From positions 1,178,143 through 1,242,142 of the forward strand of contig NC_034013.1 in assembly GCF_000346465.2 (NCBI RefSeq): a stretch of DNA of 64,000 bases, read 5' to 3'. The DNA comes from Prunus persica. Its lineage: Eukaryota; Streptophyta; Magnoliopsida; Rosales; Rosaceae. The notes beneath the pieces are model-generated. The model did not search any database. It was not told the origin of the DNA and was given only the letters and a program-made list of their open reading frames with translations. A program made the position numbers and the translations under genes. This document shows, piece by piece, positions 21,870 through 32,214 of the stretch (its first letter is position 1; every line of letters starts with the position of its first letter).

Positions 21870-22564
21870 CATCTTGTCACGCTTCCTGAATCCACCATAG
21901 GAGATTTTAGTTTGGCCCTCTGGATGTCCTCTTTTAGGTCTTTACGCACCGCTTCTTGGGGCTTATCACTTGAGCTCCCAAAGATCACTCTCTTAGCTTC
22001 AGCAAAACTTCCGTCGTGATCTCGTTTGCGTTTCCCTAGGATCTCCAAGGCCTCCAGCTGTTTTTGCATCTCTTTAGAATAAGAAGTTACCATCTTTGAT
22101 AACTTTTCATTTTCTGCCTGCAATATTTGAAGCTAGCGTTGATTCTCCTCTGCTGTTTTTTCCTCTTTTTTTTTTTTTCAATCTTTTGATCTCACGCCGA
22201 TATTCATCAACCAAATTCTGCTCTGCCACAACTAAGCTCTCAGTACTTGCACCTCATAAGATTTTGCAATGAGGCGATGCCCCACACTTGTGATAGTTGT
22301 CGCATTTTGCAAGCACAGTGCCACAACATTGCTCACTAACCGGTTGTCATCCCCCGTTCCTAGTATGCATACATCCCTGGGAGTCACCAAACTCTTCGCA
22401 ACTCCAATGGCAACCTCGTTGTCAAGGAGTAACGAGTCGCTTTTTGTCACTGGTCCTCGTGAAGAAGCAAAGTAGGGTATCCAGACTGGTGCAACTCCTT
22501 GCCCCTATGTCTGTGTTGGCGGAGCTAGGTTAAGATCCAAAGAAGATGAGAAGGGATACGACAT
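21870..22564 (-). pseudogene. Decayed relative of the 183-aa coiled-coil ORF at 59016
   Basis: From ATG 22564 the frame reads MSYPFSSSLDLNLAPPT, then a stop, then VWIPYFASSRGPVTKSDSLL and VAIGVAKSLVTPRD, paralleling 59016-59567 segment by segment. Further stops follow (for example after EVQVLRA). The C-terminal coiled-coil part (ENEKLSKMVTSYSKEMQKQL) survives as an 84-codon frame at 21869-22123. The upstream DNA (22565-22680) is a nearly pure pyrimidine tract on the plus strand. This lies within DNA absent from unit B, so it arrived as an insertion. Confidence 0.7.
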
Positions 22565-22876
22565 TTTCTTTCTGCTTTCTTTTTCTTTCATTTTCTCTCT
22601 TTTCTCTTTCTTCTTTCCTTTCTCTTTTCTTTCTTTCTTTTCTCTCTTCTGCGTGGTTGTAATTCTTCTTTTTCCTTTGTTTCCTTTAATAGATGAACCC
22701 TAGCACCATTGCACCGTCTAATTTTTCCGCATTCCTTGAGCTCCACAGCCTTCTCGCTTTCCACCGTCTACAACTTTGTCGCGACTTGTGCAACGTCGTC
22801 CCTACTATCCATGGCACCCATAATTCCGCTTGTAGATTTGTCGTACCTCTGCGCGTCGACACATGTCTCCTCTCTC

Positions 22877-23194
22877 TAGGGGTGGGCATTGGATTTGTGG
22901 TTCAAATTGATTTAGGGTTGATTAAAATAAAATGGCAGCCCTAGAAACAGTGACCAGGTATCTATCCCATATGACATAAAACATTTAAAAACATCCATGG
23001 GACTATATTTAAAAAATCAACTTGATAATGTTTAGTTGGATTGTATAATGTGTTTTGTTTTGTTTTGTTGGATTATAAAATGTTTAAGTTTCTGTTTTTT
23101 TGTTTATTTATAAAATCATCCATGGGACTTCATTTTCGGTTCAAGGTTCCATTTTTTTAAGAAACCAGTCCAAATCGGACCATGCCCACCCCTA
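22877..23194. mobile_element. hAT-like MITE (318 bp)
   Basis: Terminal inverted repeats TAGGGGTGGGCATxGG on both ends. The flanking 8 bp are CCTCTCTC (22869-22876) and CCTCTCTG (23195-23202), a 7/8 match expected of an 8-bp hAT target duplication. No coding capacity. Assignment to hAT rests on the 8-bp duplication and the termini. Confidence 0.7.
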
Positions 23195-23223
23195 CCTCTC
23201 TGTCTCTTTTTTTGCTTTGTTTT

Positions 23224-23226
<3 letters not shown>

Positions 23227-23281
<55 letters not shown>
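23227..23281. repeat. (CT)n microsatellite
   Basis: About 27 CT units immediately downstream of the MITE. Confidence 0.97.
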
Positions 23282-23284
<3 letters not shown>

Positions 23285-23606
23285 TTATATATTCTCTCCT
23301 CTCTCTGTTTTTTTATTTAAATTTTTTCAATTGTGAGTTTTGTAACATGCATGTTATTTTATTTATGAACCCATTACACGACTCCAAACTCACACAAAAA
23401 AAGACGACCCGAACCCAAGAAGACATGTTTATTAAATGGGTTAGATTCGGGTTGAGCATTCTTGACACGTTTGTTAATTGGATTGGGTTAAATAAATCAA
23501 TGACAGCATAAAATGAACACAGGGTTTGTGAAAAATGTGATATTTTCAATGACTATATTAATAAATCTTTATTTTTTGAGTAGTTAGATTTTTGCACAAA
23601 GCTTAC

Positions 23607-24321
23607 CTTCCTCAACTGATAGCTGCATTGATCTTTTGTCTAGCTCAACGGCGTGTCTGCTAAGCTCAGATGGTGATAATTGACGAAGCGCTGGCAACAT
23701 GATGAACGAAGAGCATTTTCAGTGCTGGCAAAACTAAAGGCAGAAAAATTGTATGAAATTTTTTAAATTGAAAGAGCAGTGCCATAATAAAATGACCTAC
23801 TCTGGATCTATTCTCTCTGATCAGAATCATCAAATTGCTTCAAGAGGTTCTTGAAATGTAGAAACCCTTCTGTCCTTTGCTCATCATGGTTCTTCTCAGA
23901 ACCAACCAAGTGAGGAACCAGAGATTCAGGAGTGAATCTAAGTTGCCTGGAATGAGCAGCTGGCAATCCATTGGAACAGGTGGTTTACCAGGTGAAAAAT
24001 CTACCGGAGAAGCCAAGGGCATTGGTGCGAACGCAGATGTCTCATGTTCCTGCTTCTTGGTTCTGTCTCTAGGTAGGTCTTGCTGCTTTTGCAAACAATA
24101 TCGTTTGAAATTGAGAGAGTAAGTATTTTGTTCTCACACCTTTAACTCTTCGCTTGCCTAATGCTGAATCTAACTTCCTCGCACTACCACCATGCATGAG
24201 CTGATCACTTGCACTGCTGATGCTCGTGAATTGGTGACAAGGGGAGCTCCGTGGCAACTCAGGGTTGAGTATCTTAGTTCCCAAAACCTTAATGGGATGC
24301 GCGACTGGTCGTCCTAGAAAA
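23607..24321 (-). pseudogene. Gene X, truncated copy in unit A
   Basis: Aligns with 34030-34770 of unit B. Exon 2 (from 23607, ELSRHAVEL and SMQLSVEE) and the 3' part of exon 1 remain. A TAC codon of unit B is TAG here (23808-23810), giving a stop just before the exon junction. Small indels are also present, the last exon has been replaced by inserted DNA, and the first 50 or so codons plus promoter are missing because homology ends at 24321. It cannot encode the full protein. Confidence 0.8.
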
Positions 24322-24375
24322 ACATACTTGTTAGGGTTAGAGGTCCATCGGAGTAGTCATTAGCTGCTAATCAAC

Positions 24376-24377
<2 letters not shown>

Positions 24378-24438
<61 letters not shown>
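24378..24438. repeat. (AG)n microsatellite at the duplication junction
   Basis: About 30 AG units, 57 bp beyond the point where gene X homology stops and about 220 bp before catalase-unit B homology starts. The 24440-24660 stretch holds AT-rich unique DNA with no gene. Confidence 0.95.
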
Positions 24439-24439
<1 letters not shown>

Positions 24440-24893
24440 AAAGAAGAAATGTGGGGCGTGTTTTTTTTTTCCTAATCTTATAATTAAGCGTGTGTTTTCT
24501 AAATCGGGGCATGTGAGTTGTATTAGTCGGGTAATGAGAGTATTAAAAACTTTCGTTTAATATAATTCAGTAATTAAGTAATACAAGTTGACATCAAACA
24601 AATGACATTGACTATTTACTCATATCCATAGTCTAATACCATGTACCAAACATACCTATACGAGCTTTTGCCACATGACTCATCTAACATGACAATCCAA
24701 GTCCACAAACACAAGCATACACACTAAGACAGGACACTCATATGCATGTGAACTACAAGAACGACTGCATAATATCTTGTATAGAAACAAGACAATACAA
24801 CCGGCGCTTATTACATTGGAACTACAGTTCACATTACATACCAAATTTAGTATAACACAGATAGGAATTCAAACATTTGACTTGGCATAACCC

Positions 24894-27800
24894 TCAAATG
24901 CTTGGCCTCACATTGAGACGGGATAAAAGCTTTTGACCCAGAGACTTATCTGCCTGCATTGCCAATACAAGCACATAACATCAGAACAACATGGCTTATT
25001 CTAAAACTAACCCTTCATATTCCAGTATCACATCATCACGTTGCTTAACGGTACAAATTCACAAATGCAATAATTTATAAATAGACTCACCTGAGACCAG
25101 TATGAGATCCAAATGCTGCGAATCTCATGGGTGACACGAGGGTCTGATAGGGCATCCACCCATCGGCGGATGAATCGCTCTTGCCTGCATGAAGATGCAA
25201 GATTAAGAACAATGTTTAAATACAATTATTTTCATACAGAGACATCACAGGGTTGCCAGGTACCTGTCTGGCGCCCAAGATCTGTATCTCTCTCCAGGTT
25301 GCTTAAAGTTGTTCTCCTTCTCAATGACGCACTGAATAACCAAAACAAAGTTCCCATATGAATTATTATGTGCAGAAAACAAGGAAAATCCAGAAATGCA
25401 ATCGGTGCATATGTATACACACACACACCTACACTAGTGTATGTGCCCAGGTGACAGAAAAAGGGACACAGCTGGAAGAAAAGATGATGTACAGACGAGA
25501 CGGGGAAACTAAGGTATATTATTTAAAGCAATATTCCTCAATTGATAGAAACTGACCTTCTCACGCTTTCCAGAAAGGATATTAGAAGGAATGGGGTAGC
25601 GCTCAGCATGACGAACAGGATCATGCCTTGAAGGGAAGTAATTAACCTGAAAATAACAGTATAGCAACTCATCAGAGAAAACTCAAATGAATAAACATGC
25701 ATACAATTGGAGTTGTCCTCCCAGAATATTGAGCAATCGAAGTATACAAGGGCCAAAGCGATTCCATATGAGACATAACAATTGAGTAAAATAATAATAC
25801 CTCCTCATCCCTGTGCATGAAATTCATGAATCCCTCATGATGATTGTTATGATGAGGACACTTGGGAGCATTCACTGGGAGCTGCAGATAGTTCGGGCCA
25901 AGACGGTGCCTCTGAGTATCAGAATATGCGAAGATTCGAGTTTGGAGCATCTTATCATCTGAATAGTAGATACCAGGGACAACATGGGCAGGGTTAAACG
26001 CAAGTTGTTCATTCTCTGCAAAGAAGTTATCGATGTTTTTATTCAGAACCAAACGGCCAACTGGCTGCAGGGGAAGGATATCTTCAGGCCAGGTCTTAGT
26101 TAAGTCAAGAGGGTCAAAGTCAAATCTGTCCTCGTGATCAGGATCCATTGTCTGAATATAAAGTTTCCACTCAGGGTAGTTGCCAGCTGCAATGGAATCA
26201 TAGAGGTCCTTGGTAGCATGGCTGTGATTAGCTCCTCCAACCTTAATAGCTTCATCCTCCAACAAACACTTGACTCCACAAGTAGGTTTCCAATGAAATT
26301 TCACATAGTGTACTTTCCCTGCCTTACTGATGAGGGTATAGGCGTGAACACTAGAGCCTTCCATGTGCCTGTAATCTTGTGGAACTCCCAGATCATCATA
26401 AAAGAAGGCGAACGTGTGCAGGCTTTCTGGAAGGTGGGAGAAGAAGTCAAGGATCCTCCAAGTCTCTTGGATGTGCGACTTGGGGTTCGGTTTGAAAGCA
26501 CGGATCGCGTCCGGGAATTTCATTGCATCACGGACAAAAAAGACGGGGAAATTGTTTCCAACCAGGTCAAAATTACCCTGCGTTTAAGAAGAACAAAGTC
26601 ACCACATGAGTAATTACTACACAGCAAAATTAACCCGAATAAATTCGTATATGGTGAATAATGCTACATGAGCAATCTATTACAGCCAGACGACTACCCC
26701 CTATAATTTAAAGGAAAATGAAAAGGCAGAGCTAAGAAAGGAATGAATGCAATCTTTCATTAAAGTCACGAGACTGCAAGATTTCCAATAACTATAATTA
26801 GTCAAATATGACTTGAGTACTTCAGATTTTGTCACCACAGCCACCTCAGCTGCCACTACAGATACCAATACAAATCCATTAAATATGCCTACACTATTGA
26901 GAAAATAAATAAAACATTGATAATATATAGGTAAAAACCTCACCTCTCTGGTGTAAAACTTCACTGCAAAACCACGAGGATCCCTCAGGGTTTCAGGGCT
27001 GCCACGCTCATGGATAACAGTGGAGAAACGCACAATGACAGGTGTCTGAACACCAGGGGCTCGAAGGAAGTCAGCACAAGTAAGCTGAGAAATATCATGA
27101 GTGACCTCAAAGAATCCCTTTGCACTGGCTCCCCTAGCATGGACAACACGCTCTGGGATTCGTTCTCTATCAAAGGTGGCAAGTTTCTCCACCAGATGAT
27201 AGTCCTCAAGGAGAACTGGACCTGAAAAATAGAAACAGAAATTTAATTCGGAACTGCACCGACTCAACTCATCATATTTAATCATCTAGATTACATGCAA
27301 AAATAGCATAAAAATGAAATTAATTGTTATGCGTTCCAGAACATAAAATAAAGATGACTGTTGCTCGGTTGCAAATATTTGTAATTTTTATTTACATTTA
27401 GAAGGTAGGGTTTCAGCCAACCAGATTATCTTGACAACCCAAAAGGAGGCTGGAGGAATTAAACGAGAACCAACAGAGCGGGACAATCATTTTTCAACTA
27501 AAGTAAGTAGAAATTTTAAAATAAAGGGTTTACTACTGAAATACCCCTTGAAATTGTAGCTCACTTTCAATTAGCCCTCTATTCTTTTTTTTTTAGAAAA
27601 TTAAGGATAAGAATTTTTTTTTTCGGCCAATTTCCCCCTGCCGTCTAAATCCTCAACATTTCTTCTAATTTTCTGTTAAATATGAGGGCATATTGGTCAT
27701 TTCAAACATTAAAAATAATAAATATAGAATTAAAAATTAAAAATTGAAATAATAATGATATATTCACCCTATGTTTGACAGCCACCAACATCACACCCTC

Positions 27801-29299
27801 TCTTCGATCTCTTTCCCCCTCCTCTTCAACATCCACCAACATCACCATCCTCCACCCTCTGTCTCTTCTCCCCCCATATGCCCATCCCCTCCTCCTTCTC
27901 CCTCCCACTCTCTTTTTGCGTCTCTCTCTCCCGATGCCAAGGTTACAGAGAGGAAAACAAAATTTAATAATAAACATATTGAGATGTTTTGGGTGCCTGT
28001 TTAGGATTTTGATCTTGAATTTTTTTTCTTTGGTGGCTGTTTGGCTGTTTGGGTTTCCTGGGGAGTAAGGTGAGGTTAATAATAAAGATCTTCAAATTTT
28101 TTGTGTGGCTATTTAGGGTTTTGATCTTGAATATAAATTTTTTTTTGGGTGGTGTTTGAGTTTTTTGGGAGGTGAGGTTATGGATGTCGAAGAAAGAGGG
28201 AGACATAAGGAGGAGGGGGAGGGTGAAAGGTGGGGGAAGAGAGAAGAGAGGGTGGGAGACACACTTTGTAGATAACGAAAGGACGAAAAACAAAAAAGAA
28301 GATCAAAACCCTAAAGCGTAAGGGAATAGGGCGACAAAGTGAGAGAGAAGGAGGCAGGAGGAGGTGAGTCGGGGTGGGGCTGGTTGACCTCGGGAGAAGC
28401 ATCGGGCAGAGGAGGAGGGGGAGAAGAAAACCAGAGGGGAGGGGGAAGAAAAAAAACTGATGAGATAAGGTTTTATTTTGTGTTATCTTTTTCTTCTTTT
28501 TTCAATTTTTTTTAATGATTTAATAAAAAATTGGATAAAATGTTGAGATGTAGACCGCAGGGGAAAATTAGCCAAAAAAAGAAATTCATATCCTTAATTT
28601 TCTATATATATATAAATAAATAAATAACAGATAAGGGGTTAATCGAAAAGGATCAGCTTCAAATACAAGATATATAAGTATATATATACATATCTTAAAT
28701 CCCACAAGCGTTTCCAAAGATTAATCATCCTCAACCTGGTAGTGGGCGGGAATAACATCCAAAAAGCAGTTTACATCTCATAATCACATGAATATCAAAA
28801 TCTTGTTCAAAAAAGTTGAGAAAACCATCACAAAAATTCAAAACCCAGGTAAGCGAAGAACCTATGATAACAAAGATAAATATATGCACACAAATAGTGA
28901 ACAGCATCATAAGATAGATAGATGATGAAGCGCAACTAAAAATAAAAAATAAAAAAACTGGGTTGCAATTGAAAGCCCAGGATCAATCAACGAAGAGTTG
29001 TGATGAATTACCTCTAGGTCCAACAGTCAAAGAAGAGTCGTTGTTCCAAACTGGAGCACCGGCGTTTGTGGTCCAGTATGGGGAATCAAAAGCACTTGAA
29101 GGGCGGTGCTGCAACATACACAACGAAAATGAAACAAGACCATGATGAGCTAAAAGAACAACAAACACAAAATTTCGAGCACGCTTAAATATGACCAATC
29201 TGATTGATCAAGAAGATTAATTCACCAAGAAATCAAACTTAAACAAATCAAGAAATATTGAGATTAGGACAGGGAAATGAGTACCTTGTAAGGATCCAT
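24894..29299 (-). CDS. CAT: Catalase (copy 2), 8 exons, 492 aa
   Basis: Same structure as copy 1: exons 29299-29285, 29108-29012, 27221-26944, 26577-25801, 25646-25557, 25331-25264, 25184-25091, 24953-24894, with identical exon lengths (1479 bp). Catalytic His, distal Asn and haem Tyr motifs are intact, and the C-terminus is [13 protein letters not shown]. Exon 3 differs from copy 1 at two residues. The first 75 codons of exon 4 from [14 protein letters not shown] onward carry about 16 changes ([14 protein letters not shown] instead of [14 protein letters not shown]), then differences drop again. The gene looks functional; the cluster hints at altered properties or gene conversion. Intron 2 carries a 1.1-kb insertion. 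Confidence 0.97.
27530..28650. mobile_element. 1.1-kb element with long inverted repeats in catalase-2 intron 2
   Basis: Absent from the matching intron of copy 1. The left arm (about 27567-27690: GAAAATTAAGGATAAGAATT, then GGCCAATTTCCCCCTGCCGTC) is the reverse complement of the right arm (about 28520-28645: GCAGGGGAAAATTAGCC, then CATATCCTTAATTTTC). Inside, a pyrimidine-rich stretch (27780-27940) faces a purine-rich one (28190-28450), so the whole strand could fold back. No transposase is visible; it looks like a foldback or Mutator-like non-autonomous element. Exact ends and target duplication are unclear. Confidence 0.65.
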
Positions 29300-29422
29300 G
29301 GAGAGAGAGATGGGGAGAAGAAGAAGGGAGTTTGATAAGAAGGTGAGAGAGCAGAGATAAGCCACTCAAAAGGAGGGTCCTGTGGCAAATGAGAATTGAA
29401 GAGTGACATGTGAAATAGGGGA

Positions 29423-29429
29423 ATTTATA
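29423..29429 (-). promoter_or_regulatory. TATA box of catalase copy 2
   Basis: TATAAAT on the minus strand, 124 bp before the ATG, in the same context as in copy 1 (GGGGAATTTATAAACACTTG on plus). Confidence 0.7.
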
Positions 29430-29788
29430 AACACTTGGGGGTCGTGGAAGGTCCCTCGCGCTTATGTGCAAATTACCAATCTCAGCTGGTTATCTTTATC
29501 CAAACACAGTGGAAGGTCAACAGAAGAGAAAACATATCTTTGCCAATTTAGCGTCGCGAGTCAGAACGATTCCCGCCAAACCTTTCAATTGAAAAGTAAA
29601 AATGAGTAAAAAGGAGTAGAAACACCATAATTGACTGTGTAATTATAAAATATATGGAATCGTCTTTTTATTTTTCAAATTTTGTGAACATATTATCGCT
29701 AAATAATTAACACAAAAATTGATTTAAATATAATGTTGTTTTATCTAATGAGTATTTCAAACTTGTAATTAATGCTAACTATTTTTTA

Positions 29789-29969
29789 TATTATTTTTTT
29801 AATATAAATGGACCAATTTAAAAAAAAAAAAAAAAAAAGCTACAGCATTTATGACTCTAAATTTGAGAGTATGGTTGGAGCTGAAATTTTTTAAAGAGCT
29901 CCTAAAATAGCTTTTTTGTATTCTTACCTAAATTTTAGCTAAAAAATAGAGAACATCATTATGGATGCT
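29789..29969. mobile_element. AT-rich insertion, probable truncated MITE
   Basis: Absent from unit A, where TATAATGTTGG runs almost directly into GCTAACTATAGAG. Its right end reads ATCATTATGGATGCTCT. The reverse complement, AGAGCATCCATAATGAT, resembles the widespread plant MITE terminus AGAGCATCCACAATGG. It contains a poly-A run at 29820-29838. Confidence 0.45.
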
Positions 29970-30055
29970 CTAACTATAGAGATTTGATTGAAACAATTAA
30001 AAACATTTCACGGCGAACAACAATGGCAGGGCAAAATGCAAATTATTAATTTGAC

Positions 30056-30770
30056 TATTGTTCTTTGTTTGTACCATATATGACTCTCCGCTCACATCAT
30101 GACACGTGGAAAGCAAACGAGGTTAAGACCAACCCTGTGAAGCAGGGCCGAATAGGCCAATTCGACATGAATCGGCATACACCACCGATTCATACATGTT
30201 CTTCAATTGGTAAGTGCTCTGGACTGCCCCCTTAAACAAACCTTCAGTACCTGATGTCGAATGACCTCAAGGGCGCCATCAGCACGACTGGCCGATCATA
30301 CAAGACAACCTCGAAGCTCTCGCTAAAGCATGTTGGGATGCGTGTCAACCATTAAAGACACTCTCACAAGTCCTACATCGAAACTAAGTGCTAAGTGATC
30401 ACCCAACACCCTGAATAAATAAGGCCTCTGGCCCCAGCCACAGGGTAAAACTTTCTACTTGAACTGTGCTCCCACATTCAGTACTTAGCTCTTAGTCACT
30501 AACTTTGGCATCAGAGGGTCTTCGCCCGAGACCATACCGGTGCTCAAGACCTCACCTGCCGTTTCTCTCTTCAGCTTGATTCCAGCATCATGATCCAAGG
30601 AAGGACGCCACGGTCCGAAGGCCCCTCCTGTCCAAACCATCCATATAACTTGTAAGTTAGCCCTATAACTATTTGTTTAGTTTTAACGCTAACATTCTTA
30701 ATTGAATTATTAATTTTTTGTTAATCTTTTATTTTACTTAAGAAAAAAAAAATTCATTTGTATATCTCAC
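30056..30770. mobile_element. LTR-like insertion in unit B
   Basis: About 715 bp absent from unit A. It is GC-richer than its surroundings, with a promoter-like CCTGAATAAATAAGGCC (30410-30426) followed by CACTAACTTTGGCATCAGAGGG, a phrase typical of plant gypsy LTR ends. I could not place clean TG/CA ends or a target duplication, so it may be a solo LTR or a fragment. Confidence 0.4.
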
Positions 30771-31556
30771 ATTATCATTGAACTGGATTCAAGACAATCA
30801 ATTTAACAACAAATTCCGAATCTCCATATTTAGGATCTGTGCATTTAACCACATTTTGTGAAATTCCGCTCAAATAATCTAACCATTTAATATAGGACAC
30901 ATCATCAATCTTTAACCTAAGATTTTTTTGTTAACTTTAAAGGTAACATGCTTGAGGGAGATACTTTTTTCATCATGCTTCCTCCTTGAAAAAACTGTAA
31001 ATAAAATTAATTTATTGCTATTTACCTCCAGTTTATAGATCGAACCCTAAGCACAAAGTGAACTTCAGAACTTTGATTTTCTAGTCACAAAAATCGAGCA
31101 AATTATGTAATTAAGAAATAACATATATTACGATGAATTAAAAAAACCCCTCAAGCACGTTTACTTTAATGTTAACATCAATTTTTGAAAAGAAAAAAAA
31201 AAGGACTTTAACTTAAAGATTAATTAATGATGTGTCATATAAGTAGTTAGATATTTAGTTTAAATTTTACGAAATGCAAATAAATGCACAGATTCTAAAT
31301 ATAAAAATTCGATATTCATATGCCATAAATATCACTTTATGATTGAAAATCCAGAATATTAAACTAAAATTATATTTCTTCACAAAAATTGCATCTAAAC
31401 ATGAGGATAAAATGATGTTCATCCATACATTGAACAAGCACAATATATCGTGAAGATATTTGATATATTGAAAACCTCGCCCATATAATACATTCATGTA
31501 GGAAGGCTGAATGATGGGACCAACAAAGAATTATGTCATAAATTTTTAGGGTCATA

Positions 31557-31688
31557 TTAGGGAGATTAACTTTAGATAATAACTTGTGTGTCATCTCTCT
31601 AATAGAGGTAGAACCCACCAATAAAATGGATCTCACAATTTATTAGAGAGATGATATACAAGTTGGTATCTAAAGCTGGTCTCCCTAA
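31557..31688. mobile_element. MITE with 48-bp terminal inverted repeats
   Basis: The left arm TTAGGGAGATTAACTTTAGA...TCATCTCTCTAAT is matched by the reverse complement of the right arm ATTAGAGAGATGATATAC...GGTCTCCCTAA. It is 132 bp long and consists almost only of the two arms, so single strands would form one hairpin. Absent from unit A. The outer TTA/TAA suggests a PIF/Harbinger (Tourist-like) type, but this is not proven. Confidence 0.75.
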
Positions 31689-31773
31689 CATTTTTCTTAT
31701 TTTTATTGACAAAAACTTCAACGACAAAAAAAAAAAAAAAAAACAAGAAAAAGGCCTAGAAAATTATTATTAT

Positions 31774-32209
31774 TGTTATAAAATAATTGGAATATGTGCG
31801 AGAATGTTAATCTGCACGTAAAGTAAATGAGACACAATATTTAACGAGGTTCAGCCTTGCTTAGTACTCGGAAAACAACAACAGTAACTTTTCCACTATG
31901 TAAAATAATAAAGCTATAACTTTAATGTTTATAATATATGTGACCCGCTAATCTTTCTCTCTTAAAAATTTCTCCCTGCTCTCTTTTCTCTCCATCACTT
32001 ACCCGCTTTCTTTCCTCCTCTTCTTTATTTTCTTCCTTTCCTATCAGCATGGGCTCTCTTCTTCTCAGATGATTGGTTGTCTCACCCATTTGCACAAGAG
32101 GGTAGCCTTGGCAAGCAAGAATGACACCAAGTGTGCAATAAACTAATGCACCAAAGTCCCCACACAAATAGTAAGTGGGCTTCACATCACATGGGTACTC
32201 TTTACAGCA
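31774..32209. mobile_element. Solo LTR of a copia element
   Basis: 436 bp, TGTTATAAAAT...TTTACAGCA, flanked by ATTAT on both sides (31769-31773 and 32210-32214). Unit A has the uninterrupted empty site. It shares sequence with the LTR at 55644-56099 (GCACGTAAAGTA, then GTAACTTTTCCACTATGTAA), so both belong to one family. No internal region remains, as expected after LTR-LTR recombination. Minus-strand ORFs across it are chance. Confidence 0.88.
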
Positions 32210-32214
32210 ATTAT

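Larger units (their letters stand above)
10236..24321. repeat. Tandem segmental duplication, unit A
   Basis: Contains catalase copy 1, the spacer and the 5' part of gene X. It aligns with unit B (about 24660-34770) in the same order and orientation. The homology is broken only by insertions: the copia element at 16442-21394 and a unit-A-specific stretch at about 21449-23484. The right edge is where homology to gene X ends (24321), just before an (AG)n tract. Confidence 0.9.

Noticed and set aside
27771..28402. Several overlapping P/S-rich and R/G-rich frames on both strands
   Set aside because: They arise from the CT-rich and GA-rich core of the inverted-repeat element in catalase-2 intron 2.
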